Below are positions 25,701-37,700 of a DNA stretch of 64,000 bases, piece by piece. The notes under the pieces are model-generated. The model saw nothing but the letters and a program-made list of their open reading frames with translations. It did not search any database and had not been told where the DNA came from. The translations under genes were made by a program, and so were the position numbers. Where the stretch lies: assembly GCA_018340805.1 (NCBI GenBank), contig JACMZG010001908.1, positions 51,517,224 through 51,581,223 on the forward strand, in the 5' to 3' direction. The stretch's first letter is position 1, and each line of letters begins with the position of its first letter. The stretch is from Microvelia longipes (Eukaryota > Arthropoda > Insecta > Hemiptera > Veliidae).

Positions 25701-28700
25701 TCTGACTTGCTTCACTCGTTCTCAGAATATAAAATTCACCAAATTTACACTGGCAGCAGACTGCTCTATCTTTTGTAAGATATATTTCAATAATTACATA
25801 TTAAAAAAATAATAAAATAATATTATCATTAACTATTATAAAACTTTTTTTCTTAAATAAATGGCACGGCTTCCATTGTAATTTTACATTGTCTTATTTT
25901 TTTTTTTAAATCTGTTTGTATTAGTTAACAATTAGTAGATAAAATTCAATATGCATCAGGGATGGAAGACTTCTCATATTATCTTCCTCTGAAGAGCCTA
26001 ACCTTGGGAGCTAACTAGTTTATCTCTGTAGCTTGTCAGCCTTGGGAGCTAACTAGTTTATCTCTGTAGCTTGTCAGCCTTGGGAGCTAACTAGTTCATC
26101 TCTGTAGCTTGTCAGCCTTGGGAACTAACTAGTTTATCTCTGTAGAGCCTTGGGAGCTAACTGTTCATCTCTGTAGGGTGTCAGCCTTGGGAGCTATTTA
26201 GTTTATCTCTATGGCTTGTCAGCCTTGGGGTAACTAGTTCATCTCTGTAGCTTGTCAGCCTTGGGAACTAACTAGTTTTCTCTGTAGCTTGTCAGCCTTG
26301 GGAGCTAACTAGTTCATCTCTGTGCTTGTCAGCCTTGTGGAACTAACTAGTTTATCTCTGTAGCTTGTCAGCCTTGGGAACTAACTAGTTTATCTTCTGT
26401 AGCTTGTCAGCCTCTAGTTTAGTAGCTTGTCAGCCTTGAGAGCTAACTAGTTCATCTCTGTAGGGTGTCAGCCTTGGGAGCTAACTAGTTTATCTCTGTA
26501 GCTTGTCAGCCTTGGGAGCTAACTAGTTTATCTCTGTAGCTTGTCAGCCTTGGGAGCTAACTAGTTCATCTCTGTAGCTTGTCAGCCTTGGGAACTATTT
26601 AGTTTATCTCTATGGCTTGTCAGCCTTGGGAGCTAACTAGTTTATCTCTGTAGCTTGTCAGCCTTGGGAACTAACTAGTTTATCTCTGTAGCTTGTCAGC
26701 CTTGGGAGCTAACTAGTTCATCTCTGTAGGGTGTCAGCCTTGGGAGCTAACTAGTTTATCTCTGTAGCTTGTCAGCCTTGGGAACTAACTAGTTTATCTC
26801 TGTGGCTTGTCAGCCTTGGGAGCTATTTAGTTTATCTCTGTGGCTGTCAGCCTTGGGGCTAAAGCTAACTAGTTTATCTCTGTAGCTTGTCAGCCTTGGG
26901 AGCTAACTAGTTTATCTCTGTAGCTTGTCAGCCTTGGGAGCTAACTAGTTCATCTCTGTAGTTGTCAGCCTTGGGAACTATTTAGTTTATCTCTATGGCT
27001 TGTCAGCCTTGGGAGCTAACTAGTTTATCTCTGTAGCTTGTCAGCCTTGGGAACTAACTAGTTTATCTCTGTAGCTTGTCAGCCTTGGGAGCTAACTAGT
27101 TCATCTCTGTAGGGTGTCAGCCTTGGGAGCTAACTAGTTTATCTCTGTAGCTTGTCAGCCTTGGAACTAACTAGTTTATCTCTGTGGCTTGTCAGCCTTG
27201 GAGCTATTTAGTTTATCTCTGTGGCTTGTCAGCCTTGGGAGCTAACTAGTTTATCTCTGTGGCTCGTCAGCCTTGGGAGCTAACTAGTTTATCTCTGTGG
27301 CTTGTCGGCCTCAGGAGCTAAGAAAACTTACTCCTTAGCTTTGTCTAAGGACTAAATTAAACTTAAGCTGAAAAACTTTTGTACATCACTTGATGCATAA
27401 CTATAAATGATAATAATAATAATAATAATATATAGTTTATTTGTAGTAAACATATTCATGCATTCACAAACATTGTAAAAATCGCTTATATTATAATAGT
27501 AATATACTTAAAAGTAATATCACAGTAAACTTAATCAGTTAAGTTCTGATTTATTCTTTATTTTTACTTACTTTAAGTTTTTTCTATCTAGTTTATTAAA
27601 CTGTTTAAAGCATAAGAAACCGTGGCTACTGTAGACCATTGCAATGACAGTTGCAACATATCTACAGTCTATAGTTTAGTTTAAAAATCCCCCAAGGTCA
27701 TAAGCATTTTGGGGATTTACCAATCAGAAAAGCCACTGCCAACCCCTTTCTAGAAAAAATAAAAAAAACCCTACCACCATAACCACTGTAGGGAAATAAT
27801 CTCCTTCCCGGCAATCTTTCACTTATTTGTGGTTCTTCTTTTGTTAACATCGTTTTGAAAACTATTTTCTAATTAATGTAAAATGAAATGTAAAAAATAT
27901 CGCCAAGATAATATGGGTAAAATAAAATATTTTTACCACGGGAAAAACTATGGTTTTTCCCGGTCCTTTCTTGCAGGGATTTTTTTCTTTAGAATCAGCG
28001 GTGCGAGTGCGCTGATTCTAAAGAAATTGTTGAAATTTCTTTTTTTTAATTTTGAAATTAATGATTCACTTAAAAAATCTTGACAGGTCAGTTTAGGCAC
28101 TCTAAATTGACCCGTCAAGATTTTTAAAGTAGTCGATTGACTGTAATTTTATAATCTTATTTGCATTATAAGTTATTTACTCTATATATTCTAATAATAT
28201 TATTTGCATTAGACTTGGAGAAAAGTAGGGTGTTATATAAGAAAAAATATTTAATTCAATATATAAATTTACTTTTGCCTATAATGAACTTGATTAAAAA
28301 AATATTTATGAATTAAATATTCAATCATAAATAAATATAGTATTAAAGAATAAAAGTATGTTAAAAATAAGCAAAGTCATGGAACCTTGTCTGCTATTGA
28401 TGATCTGCTGCTGGAGGTCAGCAATCTGAGTGCTCTGAAGCTGCAATTCTTGCTCTAAAATTGTTTTCTTCTTTTCACAACTAGCTAACTCTTCAGGACT
28501 CAAACCATTCTTTTGATTCTGAAGTATTCCCTGAAAAAACAAATTATTAAATAAATGAACAAAAATAAAATAACCACTATGCAGAAGGAAAACAAATCGG
28601 GGATGGGGTACCTCAGAAACTCTCTTTATTAAACCATATTCGCTACACTCATCCTCCATACTTCAGACTTGCTTCGCATGTCTTCAGAAAATTCAAGTAG

Positions 28701-31700
28701 TTAAATTTATATTTAAACAAGTCTTTGGACTTACTTCGCTCGTGGTCCATGAACTCAGCACCAACTACTGCTCTAGAAGTCATGCTGAGCCTTCCACCCC
28801 TTGATCTTATAAAGAGTGAGGCTAGGTTGGCGGCTTACAGACTGCAGAACAGTGGGAACTGGAAGATCCCTACCATTAGAGGTCACTCCAAAATAGTGAA
28901 TGTAATTCAGAGTCCCATACTATCCATGAACTCTGAGTACATGACCACCCTCTACTCCTATGAAAAACCCTTCACACTCAGTTGTGATAGTTTCAATGGG
29001 GAACCACCTCAATCCTCTGGTGACACTGTATGGTATACAGATGGATCTAAGATGGACTGTGGCTCTGGGAGTGGCATATATGAGGCTCATGCAAATATCA
29101 AAACCTCATTTCCTTTAGGAAAGTATGCCACAGTGTTTCAGGCAGAAATATTTGCTATTAATGCCTGTCTAATAGAAAATATTAAAAAGAATCCTAATCA
29201 GACTTCTATAAATATTTTTACTGACAGCCAAGCTGCCATTAAAGCTCTTGGTTCATACAAAGTCAACTCCAAGCTTGTCTGGGGTGCTTACAAAACCTTC
29301 TGACCTTGTCACTCAACAACGATTGTAGCATCAGTTGGTGCCTGGCCATAAGGGAATTGAAGGTAATGAGCAAGCAGACATCCTTGCAAAAAAGGGGTCT
29401 GAGACCTCTCCTGTGGGCCCTGAACCCATAGTAGCCATACCGAAAGCTATAGCTAAAGGTGTAATTAAAGATTGGCTCTTAACCAATCACCTGCACCACT
29501 GGAACAAATCCTCTGGCATGAGGCACAGTAAACTTATGTTAAAAGGACCCAGTCCCAAAGTAACTGAGGACCTCCTCAGTCTCAGCAGAAGGGACCTTTA
29601 GAACAGTAACTGGACTACTGACTGGTCACTGTCACCTCCGAAAACATCTCCATACCATTGGTATCTTTAAAGATAACCCAGTGAGTAGACTTTGTGAATC
29701 GGAAACCGAAACTGCATCTCACGTACTTCTGAGATGTGAAGCCCTTAATATGAATATAGAATAATATATGAATGTGAAGCCCTTAAATGTGAAGCCCTTA
29801 GCCTTTAAAAGGTTTACCAAATTTGGTAGCAGCATTCTCACTAAGTTTGACTCTACCAATGATCACTGGTCAAAAAGATCCTAGACCTAAGTCCGGGGGA
29901 AAAGGATATATCTGACCTGACCAATTGAGGGGATTGTACAATAGACTTCCAGTCGCAGTGCAAATGGGGTCTATCCTCGACTCCAACCCCAATCTTTAAT
30001 AATAATAAATAATACTTCGCTCGTCCTCAGACAATTCATATTTTTCACTCCTAAGAGTCACCCATCCAGTGATCAGCGAGTCCCTTCCTTCCAAAAAAAA
30101 ATCCACCCCCCTCTACGACTCCAACCTAATAAGCTCATTTTTTTAATATTCACAAATATTTATAAAGCAATAGTTAAATGACATCTACGAATATTGTATG
30201 TCTGCAAAGTGACGTCTATGTCAGGAGATAAAATTTAGCAAGTACTACTGGAAAATGGCATTATTTCTTTGCAATAATTACCTCTTTCATCTTTCCTTTT
30301 GGAGTTAAATATATAAAACTTCAGCCAAGCTTTGAAGTTAAATATCGTTGGCATCACCACGGAAGTTTAATGCAATAGTTTCCTAGGCTTTCACCTCAGA
30401 AAACAATTCATTGCTCAGAAAAATAATGACATTATTTTCTATATAAATAATTAACACATTTCCCCATTATCACAGGAGTTACGGTTTTTACCTCTAGAGA
30501 GTGGATTTCTTTCATTAGACTGGCTCGGTCATCAAGAAGATTCTGCAAGGAATGTTTAGCCCAGCTAATAGATTCATGTACGTCTATCTCAGCAGTGATA
30601 TACTGTTCAAGCTTGCCGGGCTCGAAATCTTGAGCTGCTTTCTTTAAGTTTGTATCATTCCTTTTGTCAAAAGCTTGCTGTAAATGTGATTATAACATTA
30701 ATATTAATTGCTGAATCATGAAAGATGAATACTGTTGGTGGCTCAGTGTATCTTTGAGGCAGAGTCTCAATAAAAAGAAACTGTTTTGTGGGGGTTGATA
30801 AATAAAACTATTTCAAAGTTTAAAAAAAGTTGGTACAAATCTAAAAATGAATAAACAGCATGTGAATTTGTACTTAGTGCAACATATAAGTGTAACAATG
30901 CAACAATGGACATTAGGGTGGCCCTTAAAAATAAACTTTCATTTTTCTTTGCTCCCAACCCTTAATTTTGTTTGAATATATGAAAAAAAAAAAATTCCAT
31001 AAAAATTTTAGCCCGATCGGAGGTGATTAACAGGTGCCACCGGGCCTCTGAAGTTTTACAGGTGTCAAAATTCGTCAAAATTGTGATTTTCGTGACAAAT
31101 TTGTTTTCTGTAATTTTTTACATTATTTTTTAAGTAAAAACAATACTTAATCCACTAATTAGACACTATGAACTTATCATTATGACCTGAAATCATCTTA
31201 GTTTGTACTTAATCTGACATTTAATGGTGGACATATATATTTTTAAATTTATTTTCAAACAAGCCATTATTGTGAAATCGAACCTTAGTGTGTTTACCCC
31301 CCCCCCCCATTTGCTTGACCTTCCCCCTCTTCCCTATAATGAAATATAAAATTTTTATAAATTTTCACAAAAAATGAATAGAATAAAGAAAGCAAGATAG
31401 TGTTAACTTTGAATAGTGTTATTAATACATTAGTAATTGACACAAACTTTTTTACAAAATACTTTCAGGTAAAATAACCTAGTGTCCACTTAAGGATTAA
31501 AGATGAGTGAAGGAAAATACCATGCAAGATGCAAGTTATCTAAGCAGGGGTACTATGAATGAATCATTTTAATCCCTTTGACTTACTTAAAAAAGTTCGT
31601 CTTAGATCAGACAACAAACTGTTACCAGCATATATTTTAATTTCTTTTTTAAATCAAGTGTTTGGTTTAAGTTGTTTGTTTAAGTTATAAAATGACAAGT

Positions 31701-34700
31701 GAAAGAGTTCTTCGTTCTAACCATTGTTGTCTTCAGAAAAATTCTTCTAAAACGACTGAGTTTGCTATCAGTAGTTGTTTTCCTTTTACAGACAGGCTGG
31801 ATGATTTATTTGATATTGCCCATAGTGACGCCGAAAATCAAAGAAAAATCCAGGAGGACATAGATTTTTTGCGGATGCAAAGAATAAAGGGGCGACCTGG
31901 TGTTATGCTGGAGTTGACATTAATTTACACAGGGCAGAATAGAGAACTGCAGAGCGGAAGGAAGAAGAGGTCCGTTGGAAAAACTCGATGCTTGGAGGAT
32001 ATTGATGGATCTAGTTTGTTTGCGGAATTGCTACCAAGCACCAGAAGCAGTAGTAGCACAGAAGACAGTGAGGGAGTTTCAGATGAGCTTGTCTCTGATG
32101 GAATTTTTCCTTCGTCGTTGGGTTTTAGAGAAACTGTTGATTTTTTTAATGATTAACGTTAGATAGGTGCAAAGTTAGGGACAAAGATGCTGTTCATGTA
32201 TTGTTACATGATGGTGCAAAGGACTTGGTATTAACAGAAATTCAATAAGCCGTAAACGATCCCAGTTAAGGATTCTTAGACACAAGGAAATGTTAAAAAC
32301 CTTTAGTATTGATAGAATCAGTGTGCTGTGTGCATTGGGATGAGAGCTTCTTCCTAATATTACAAAAGACAATAAGATAAAGTGTTTGGCAGTTCTTTTT
32401 CATATGGCGGATAAGGACAAGTTGATAGGAGCTCCGAGCATACCACAGGCTACTGGAGCAGAATAAGCCGCAGCAGTCTATAAATGTCTTGAAAATGAGA
32501 CTTCTTGATTCAGTCCAAGCGATGTGTTTTGACACCACGGCATCAAACACCGGTAAGAACAATGGAGCTTGCAGAAATATTTGAGAACCTCTTGAAAAGG
32601 AATTTCTTATACCTGCCTTGTAGGCACCACATATTTGAAGTGGTGTTAAAGGGTGTATTCAATGAATTGGTGGGACTGACTTTTGGGGCAGATGCTCCAC
32701 TGTTTTAGGTTCAGAAACTCATGGGGTCAGATAGACCCAAAAAATAGTCTTCTGGTATTGAAGGAGGATGTCCCAGAAGTTTAAGAAGAGATATGCTTGA
32801 CTTCTTCGTAAAAAGTTTAAAAGAAAAACAATTAGAGAAGATTACAGGGAGCTAATGGAGCTGGCAGTGATTTTTTAGGGAGACCCGCCTCGAGGAGTGT
32901 CATTTAAAGGCAGGTGCTATTAGCCATGCAAGATGGATGTCGAAGGCGATCTATTGTTTATAAATTTATTTATTTAGAAGTGAGTTCAAGATTGTCTACC
33001 AAAGAAAATCTTCGATGAGAAAATTTAACATTTTTTCTTAGAGTGTATTTAAGAGCGTGGTATGGTGCACAAGTGCGAGTAAGGCCCCAATGTCTGACTT
33101 GCACTTTATTCAAACGAGGCTAATAGATTAAAAATTAGGCAATGCTGACTACTAAAAAAATTAATTAACCATTTGTTAATGGTTAAAAAATTTGGTAAGG
33201 GAAGAGGGGGGATCAAGCAAAGGGGGGTACATACTAAGTTTCAGATGTCCCAAATGTTTGTTTGAAAATAAATTAAACCAAAAAAAAATTGAAAATTCTT
33301 GAAACTGAAATTGGACTATTATACTCATTACTTAGCTTTCACCTACTGCAAGATAGGATGACAGTGTTTTGTATGTTACATTAGGTCTGCTAATTTTGGT
33401 ATAAACCAATTATGGTCTTAAATGATAGAAAACAGTATAAGAATATATGGCCAATGAATTGATAACAAAAAAACATATTATATAGTTATACTTTGCAGTG
33501 TAGAAAAAAAAATGTTTTTTAAAAAAAATTTCAGAAAAAATATATATGTCCACCATTAAATGTCAGATTAAGTACAAACTAAGATGATTTCAGGTCATAA
33601 TATAAGTTCATAGTGTCTAATTAGTGGATTAAGTATTTTTTACTTAGAAAATAATTTAAAAAATCACAGAAAACAAATTTGTCACGAAAATCACAATTTT
33701 GACGAATTTTGACACCTGTAAAACTTCAAAGGCCCGGCGGCACCTGTTAATCACCTCCGATCGGAAAGTGATTAACAAAAAGAAAAATTTTTATGGAATT
33801 TTTTTTTCATATATTCGAACAAAATTAGGGGTTGGGAGCACAACATTTCTAACATTTTTTTTTCACCTCTATAGCTAAGGGCCACCCTAATGGTAATTAA
33901 AATTAATTCATAAAAATGTATTATATTTGTGATTTCATCCATAATTGTTTACAGAGTGTAGAGCAATTAAATGAGTGTTAAATTAACTATTTTTCTAGTA
34001 CTAAGGATTTGGCAAAAGAATGTCAACTCAGCCCTGCATTGGTTAAAAAAAACTAAACTCCTCAGCCCTGCATTGGTTGAAAAGATCTAAAAGAGTGGAG
34101 TGTGGAAACTGAAAAAGAACTTGAATTGCTTAAAAGTTAAGCAATTTTTAACCAATGCAGGGCTGAGTTGACATTCTTTTGCCAAATCCTTAGTTCTAGA
34201 AAAATAGTTAATTTAACACTCATTTAATTGCTTTACACTCTGTAAACAATTATGGAAGAAATCACAAATATAATAATATTTTGTAAAATGAATTCTTTTA
34301 TACGCTTATTTTATATTTAAAATGTATAATATTTTATACTATAAAAAAGAATAAAAAAATCTTTGTTTTAGAATGAGCATGAATTGAGTCCATCATAATA
34401 GAAGGAAAGAATAAAAAGTCTCTCCATAGGTAAAGATTTTATTAAAAGTAAAGCAGAGGGCTTTCGACCTAACAAGAGGTCATCGTCAGTGCCGTTGAGC
34501 AGAGATTGAAGTGTTGGAAAGAGTAGTTTTAAATATAAAACAAATCAGGACGGTTTGAGTAACCCTTCCTGGTTATGTTTTATATTTAAAACTACTCTTT
34601 CCAACTTTTCTCAACAACTTTTTAATCTCTGCTCAAAGGCACTGATGATGACCTCTTGTTAGGTCGAAAGCACTCTGCTTTACTTTTCATAAAATCTTAA

Positions 34701-37700
34701 ACTGTGGAGACTTTTTATTCTTTTGTTCTATTAAGAAAATCTTTATTCTCATTAATAATATTTATAAATAATAGATAACAGACAAAAAAATGTACCAACA
34801 AACAAATTACGGAATCAACAGTCAGCAAAAAGTGTACTAACAAACAAATTAAGGAATCTACCGTAGGCAAAAAATGCACTAGTCTTAAGAACCAACTAAC
34901 TCCTCAGAGAAATAAAAATTACTTGGGAAATCTTTACTCCCTTGTTGCATAAAGAACTATTATTTGAATATTTTCCCACAATATATTTACCTCCATTCTC
35001 TTCTTAGCGGCTGCAGCTGCTTCCAGTTTCCTTCGGAGGACAGCCTGTCTGAGAGCAAACTCTTTCTCCATCTTAGATATCATGTTGTCCTTCTTTGCAT
35101 TTAAATTCTTAAGCTTAAACACTTCTCTGTTCTTTTCGTTCTGCCAGTTACGGAAGCGATCGTTTTCTGCTTTCATCTGATGAATCAGCTGCACTTTCAT
35201 TGCTTTCATACTCTACAAAAATAAATTTAATTTAATATTAAATCAGAGAAAAAAAATGGTTTGAGTTTTATGGATTTAAATTAACAGTTCAACGTTCAAT
35301 GGAATACCTAAATAATCAGAGTAAATAACTCTAGTTTGTTTTAGCAAAAGAAAAAATTGGGTATGGGGTACATTGGAACATTTCCTCATTACACCGCATT
35401 CGCTACTCTTATCCTCTCTGCTTCGCTCGTACTCAAAAATACAGTTTGCCAAATTTATACTGCAACATCAGACTTGCTTTGCTCGTCTTCAGATAGTAAA
35501 TGCATCCGTATTCTCAGTGGTCACCCATACTGCACTGACCATGCTCAATGCTTCTTAATTTTTAAGATCCAACAAAAATTATGGATATACTTATCATATT
35601 GAAACGAAACTTAGTGTGTTTTATTTATTAGGTAATAATATATACTTGTACCAAATTTCAACTCAATTGGATCATTTTCCATTTTTTTTAAAAACATACA
35701 CAAGTCATCAATAAAAATTGAACTAATGCTGATAATGAGATGAAACTACACATATGTTAGTCTTATACATAGTTACATGCGTGCCAAATCTCAATCCGAT
35801 CGCATTATTGCAATGACGTCATAAAAAAAAATTGAGACTGATTTATGTTCGAAATTCAACTCTCTAGCATTAATACACTGAACGCAACAATGATAACAGA
35901 CACACACACACACTCACACACATGTAGTATTTCAAAAGCATGTAGTATTTATATGGGACATGCTGATAATAAACGGCCTTTTTTAGGGTTACTACTAGAA
36001 GGAAAAAAAAAAAAAAAAAAAAAAACACACACATAAAGACAGAAAACTTTGCGAAAACCACATAAAAGGCCTTAAAAATGCCTGAAACGGATACCGGTTT
36101 CATCCCGGTTGCAGATTTTTTTTGCAAACAATACTTTTCCTATTTACCTACTGTAGAAATGAGAAAAAGTAAAAGAAAAATACGGCAAAATAATAACAAG
36201 AATATTCGAAGAGAGCACAGCTCGTCTCTGGTAAATACTTTACATAATATTCTTTAGATTTTTTAATTGAAGGTCAGAGTGAGTTCAGGCTCTGTCGGAG
36301 CCCTGATAAGTTAGACATAACGAAACAGAGTTGGACATGACATTATGTCGAATGATAAAACAGTTCCCAGATGTAGCATTGCATTTTGCTTGTAACATTT
36401 CCTAAGTGTCTCTCCCACATTTATACTGTGCGATTATTATTATATAACGTGTGTAGCACCAAAGTTCCTACAGCGGAGCAGCAATTTAACAATTTACTGA
36501 GTTAAAATTGTTAAATTGATGCCACTGTTGTAAAAAGTAATAAAGATCACCACTTTATTTAATACAAGTTGTTCTATTCTCTGATCATCATTAGAAAACA
36601 TTTCTGTCTGAATATCTATCATTTTGACAATTGACAAAAGCCCAAAAAAAATAAACAAATAAATAAAAAATAAAAAAAATAAAATACCCAAACCAAAAAA
36701 TATAAAATTATCCTTGACCCAAACAAACCCCCTCACACCCCAAAAAATAATCAAAATTTATACCACAAAAATAACAAATAAATAAATAAAATAAAGAGGC
36801 ACAAATTACCCTAATCAATAAATATAATATGGCTCCGGTATACACAAAATAAATATTGTATTACTTTTGCCAATAAAGAACTTGTTTAAAAAAAAAAAAA
36901 ATCTATTGAGTAATACAACAACAATTGTGATTGTTACAAGTATTTGAGTTAACACAGTTTAATGGCTTTGGTAAGCTTAGTAGAGAAACAATCCAGTGAC
37001 TGCACACAGGCGGGAGTTGTGTAAATCTATTGCTACAAATTTTTGTAACCAATGTTTTTAAATCAAACGATTTTAATAAAGTTTTCAGGGAATGTCAGTG
37101 GTGTTTATGGCAAGGTGACATAAATACCTCAACATAATAATAGTACTCACTGATACAATGACTTAAAATTACTTAGTTTTGTCAAGCTTAATAATAACAT
37201 AAAATTACCATTTACAATATTTACAGTTCACCATTTAGATGAATAATTATTAATTATTCAAGTCAATCAATTATTAATAATTGTTAATTATGAATTTATT
37301 AATTAATTATTAACTGATCAATTCAAAATTATTCAAGAACCTTATTATGCCAGATCATAATAGGGTGCATATAAAAATTAGTTTTTCGTAAGTCTTGCCA
37401 GAATGTGACGTGTTGTGTTTCTGTTTTAAAACATCCTGCACCAAATATTTGTTGAAATATAAAAAACAATGAGTTTTTAACGTGAAACTTGTCTAAAAAG
37501 AAATAAAATCAATTTAATTTACTTAATTTATTTACCTGATTTTTTATTCTTTTTGGACCAGTTCTACCAAAAAAAAACTCATAATTTTGAATACCGGTGT
37601 TTCTAAATAAATCATTTATTTACATCTAAACACCAGATTACGATTATTTAATTACAAAATATATATAAATAAAATAATATTTATAGACCATTGGTGTGGC

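Larger units (their letters stand above)
30913..33890 (+). mobile_element. Inactivated DNA transposon with ~430-bp inverted repeats
   Basis: The terminus TTAGGGTGGCCCTTA (30913) is mirrored by TAAGGGCCACCCTAA ending at 33890. The inverted arms continue inward: ATCGGAGGTGATTAACAGGT matches the right arm, TGACATTTAATGGTGGACAT (31211) matches about 33556, and the C run with TTTGCTTGACC (31297 on) matches GGATCAAGCAAAGGGG near 33212. The right arm holds about 250 bp extra near 33285-33535. The interior carries transposase-like fragments. I could not define a target duplication. Superfamily not assigned. Confidence 0.8.
34373..34740. mobile_element. Short Penelope-like fold-back, copy 1 (no coding part)
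   Basis: The two arms, 34385-34550 (minus) and 34560-34735 (plus), share AAAGTCTCTCC and ATAAAATCTT ends and each contains a hammerhead motif. The centre has only a GTTTTATATTTAAAACTACT inverted pair. It resembles the terminal repeats of the Penelope-like element at 38.1-39.85 kb with the coding body missing. Confidence 0.75.

Noticed and set aside
25990..27325. Regular repeats resembling a CRISPR array
   Set aside because: The units are directly adjacent with no unique spacers, the DNA is eukaryotic and no cas-like gene is present. It is a minisatellite.
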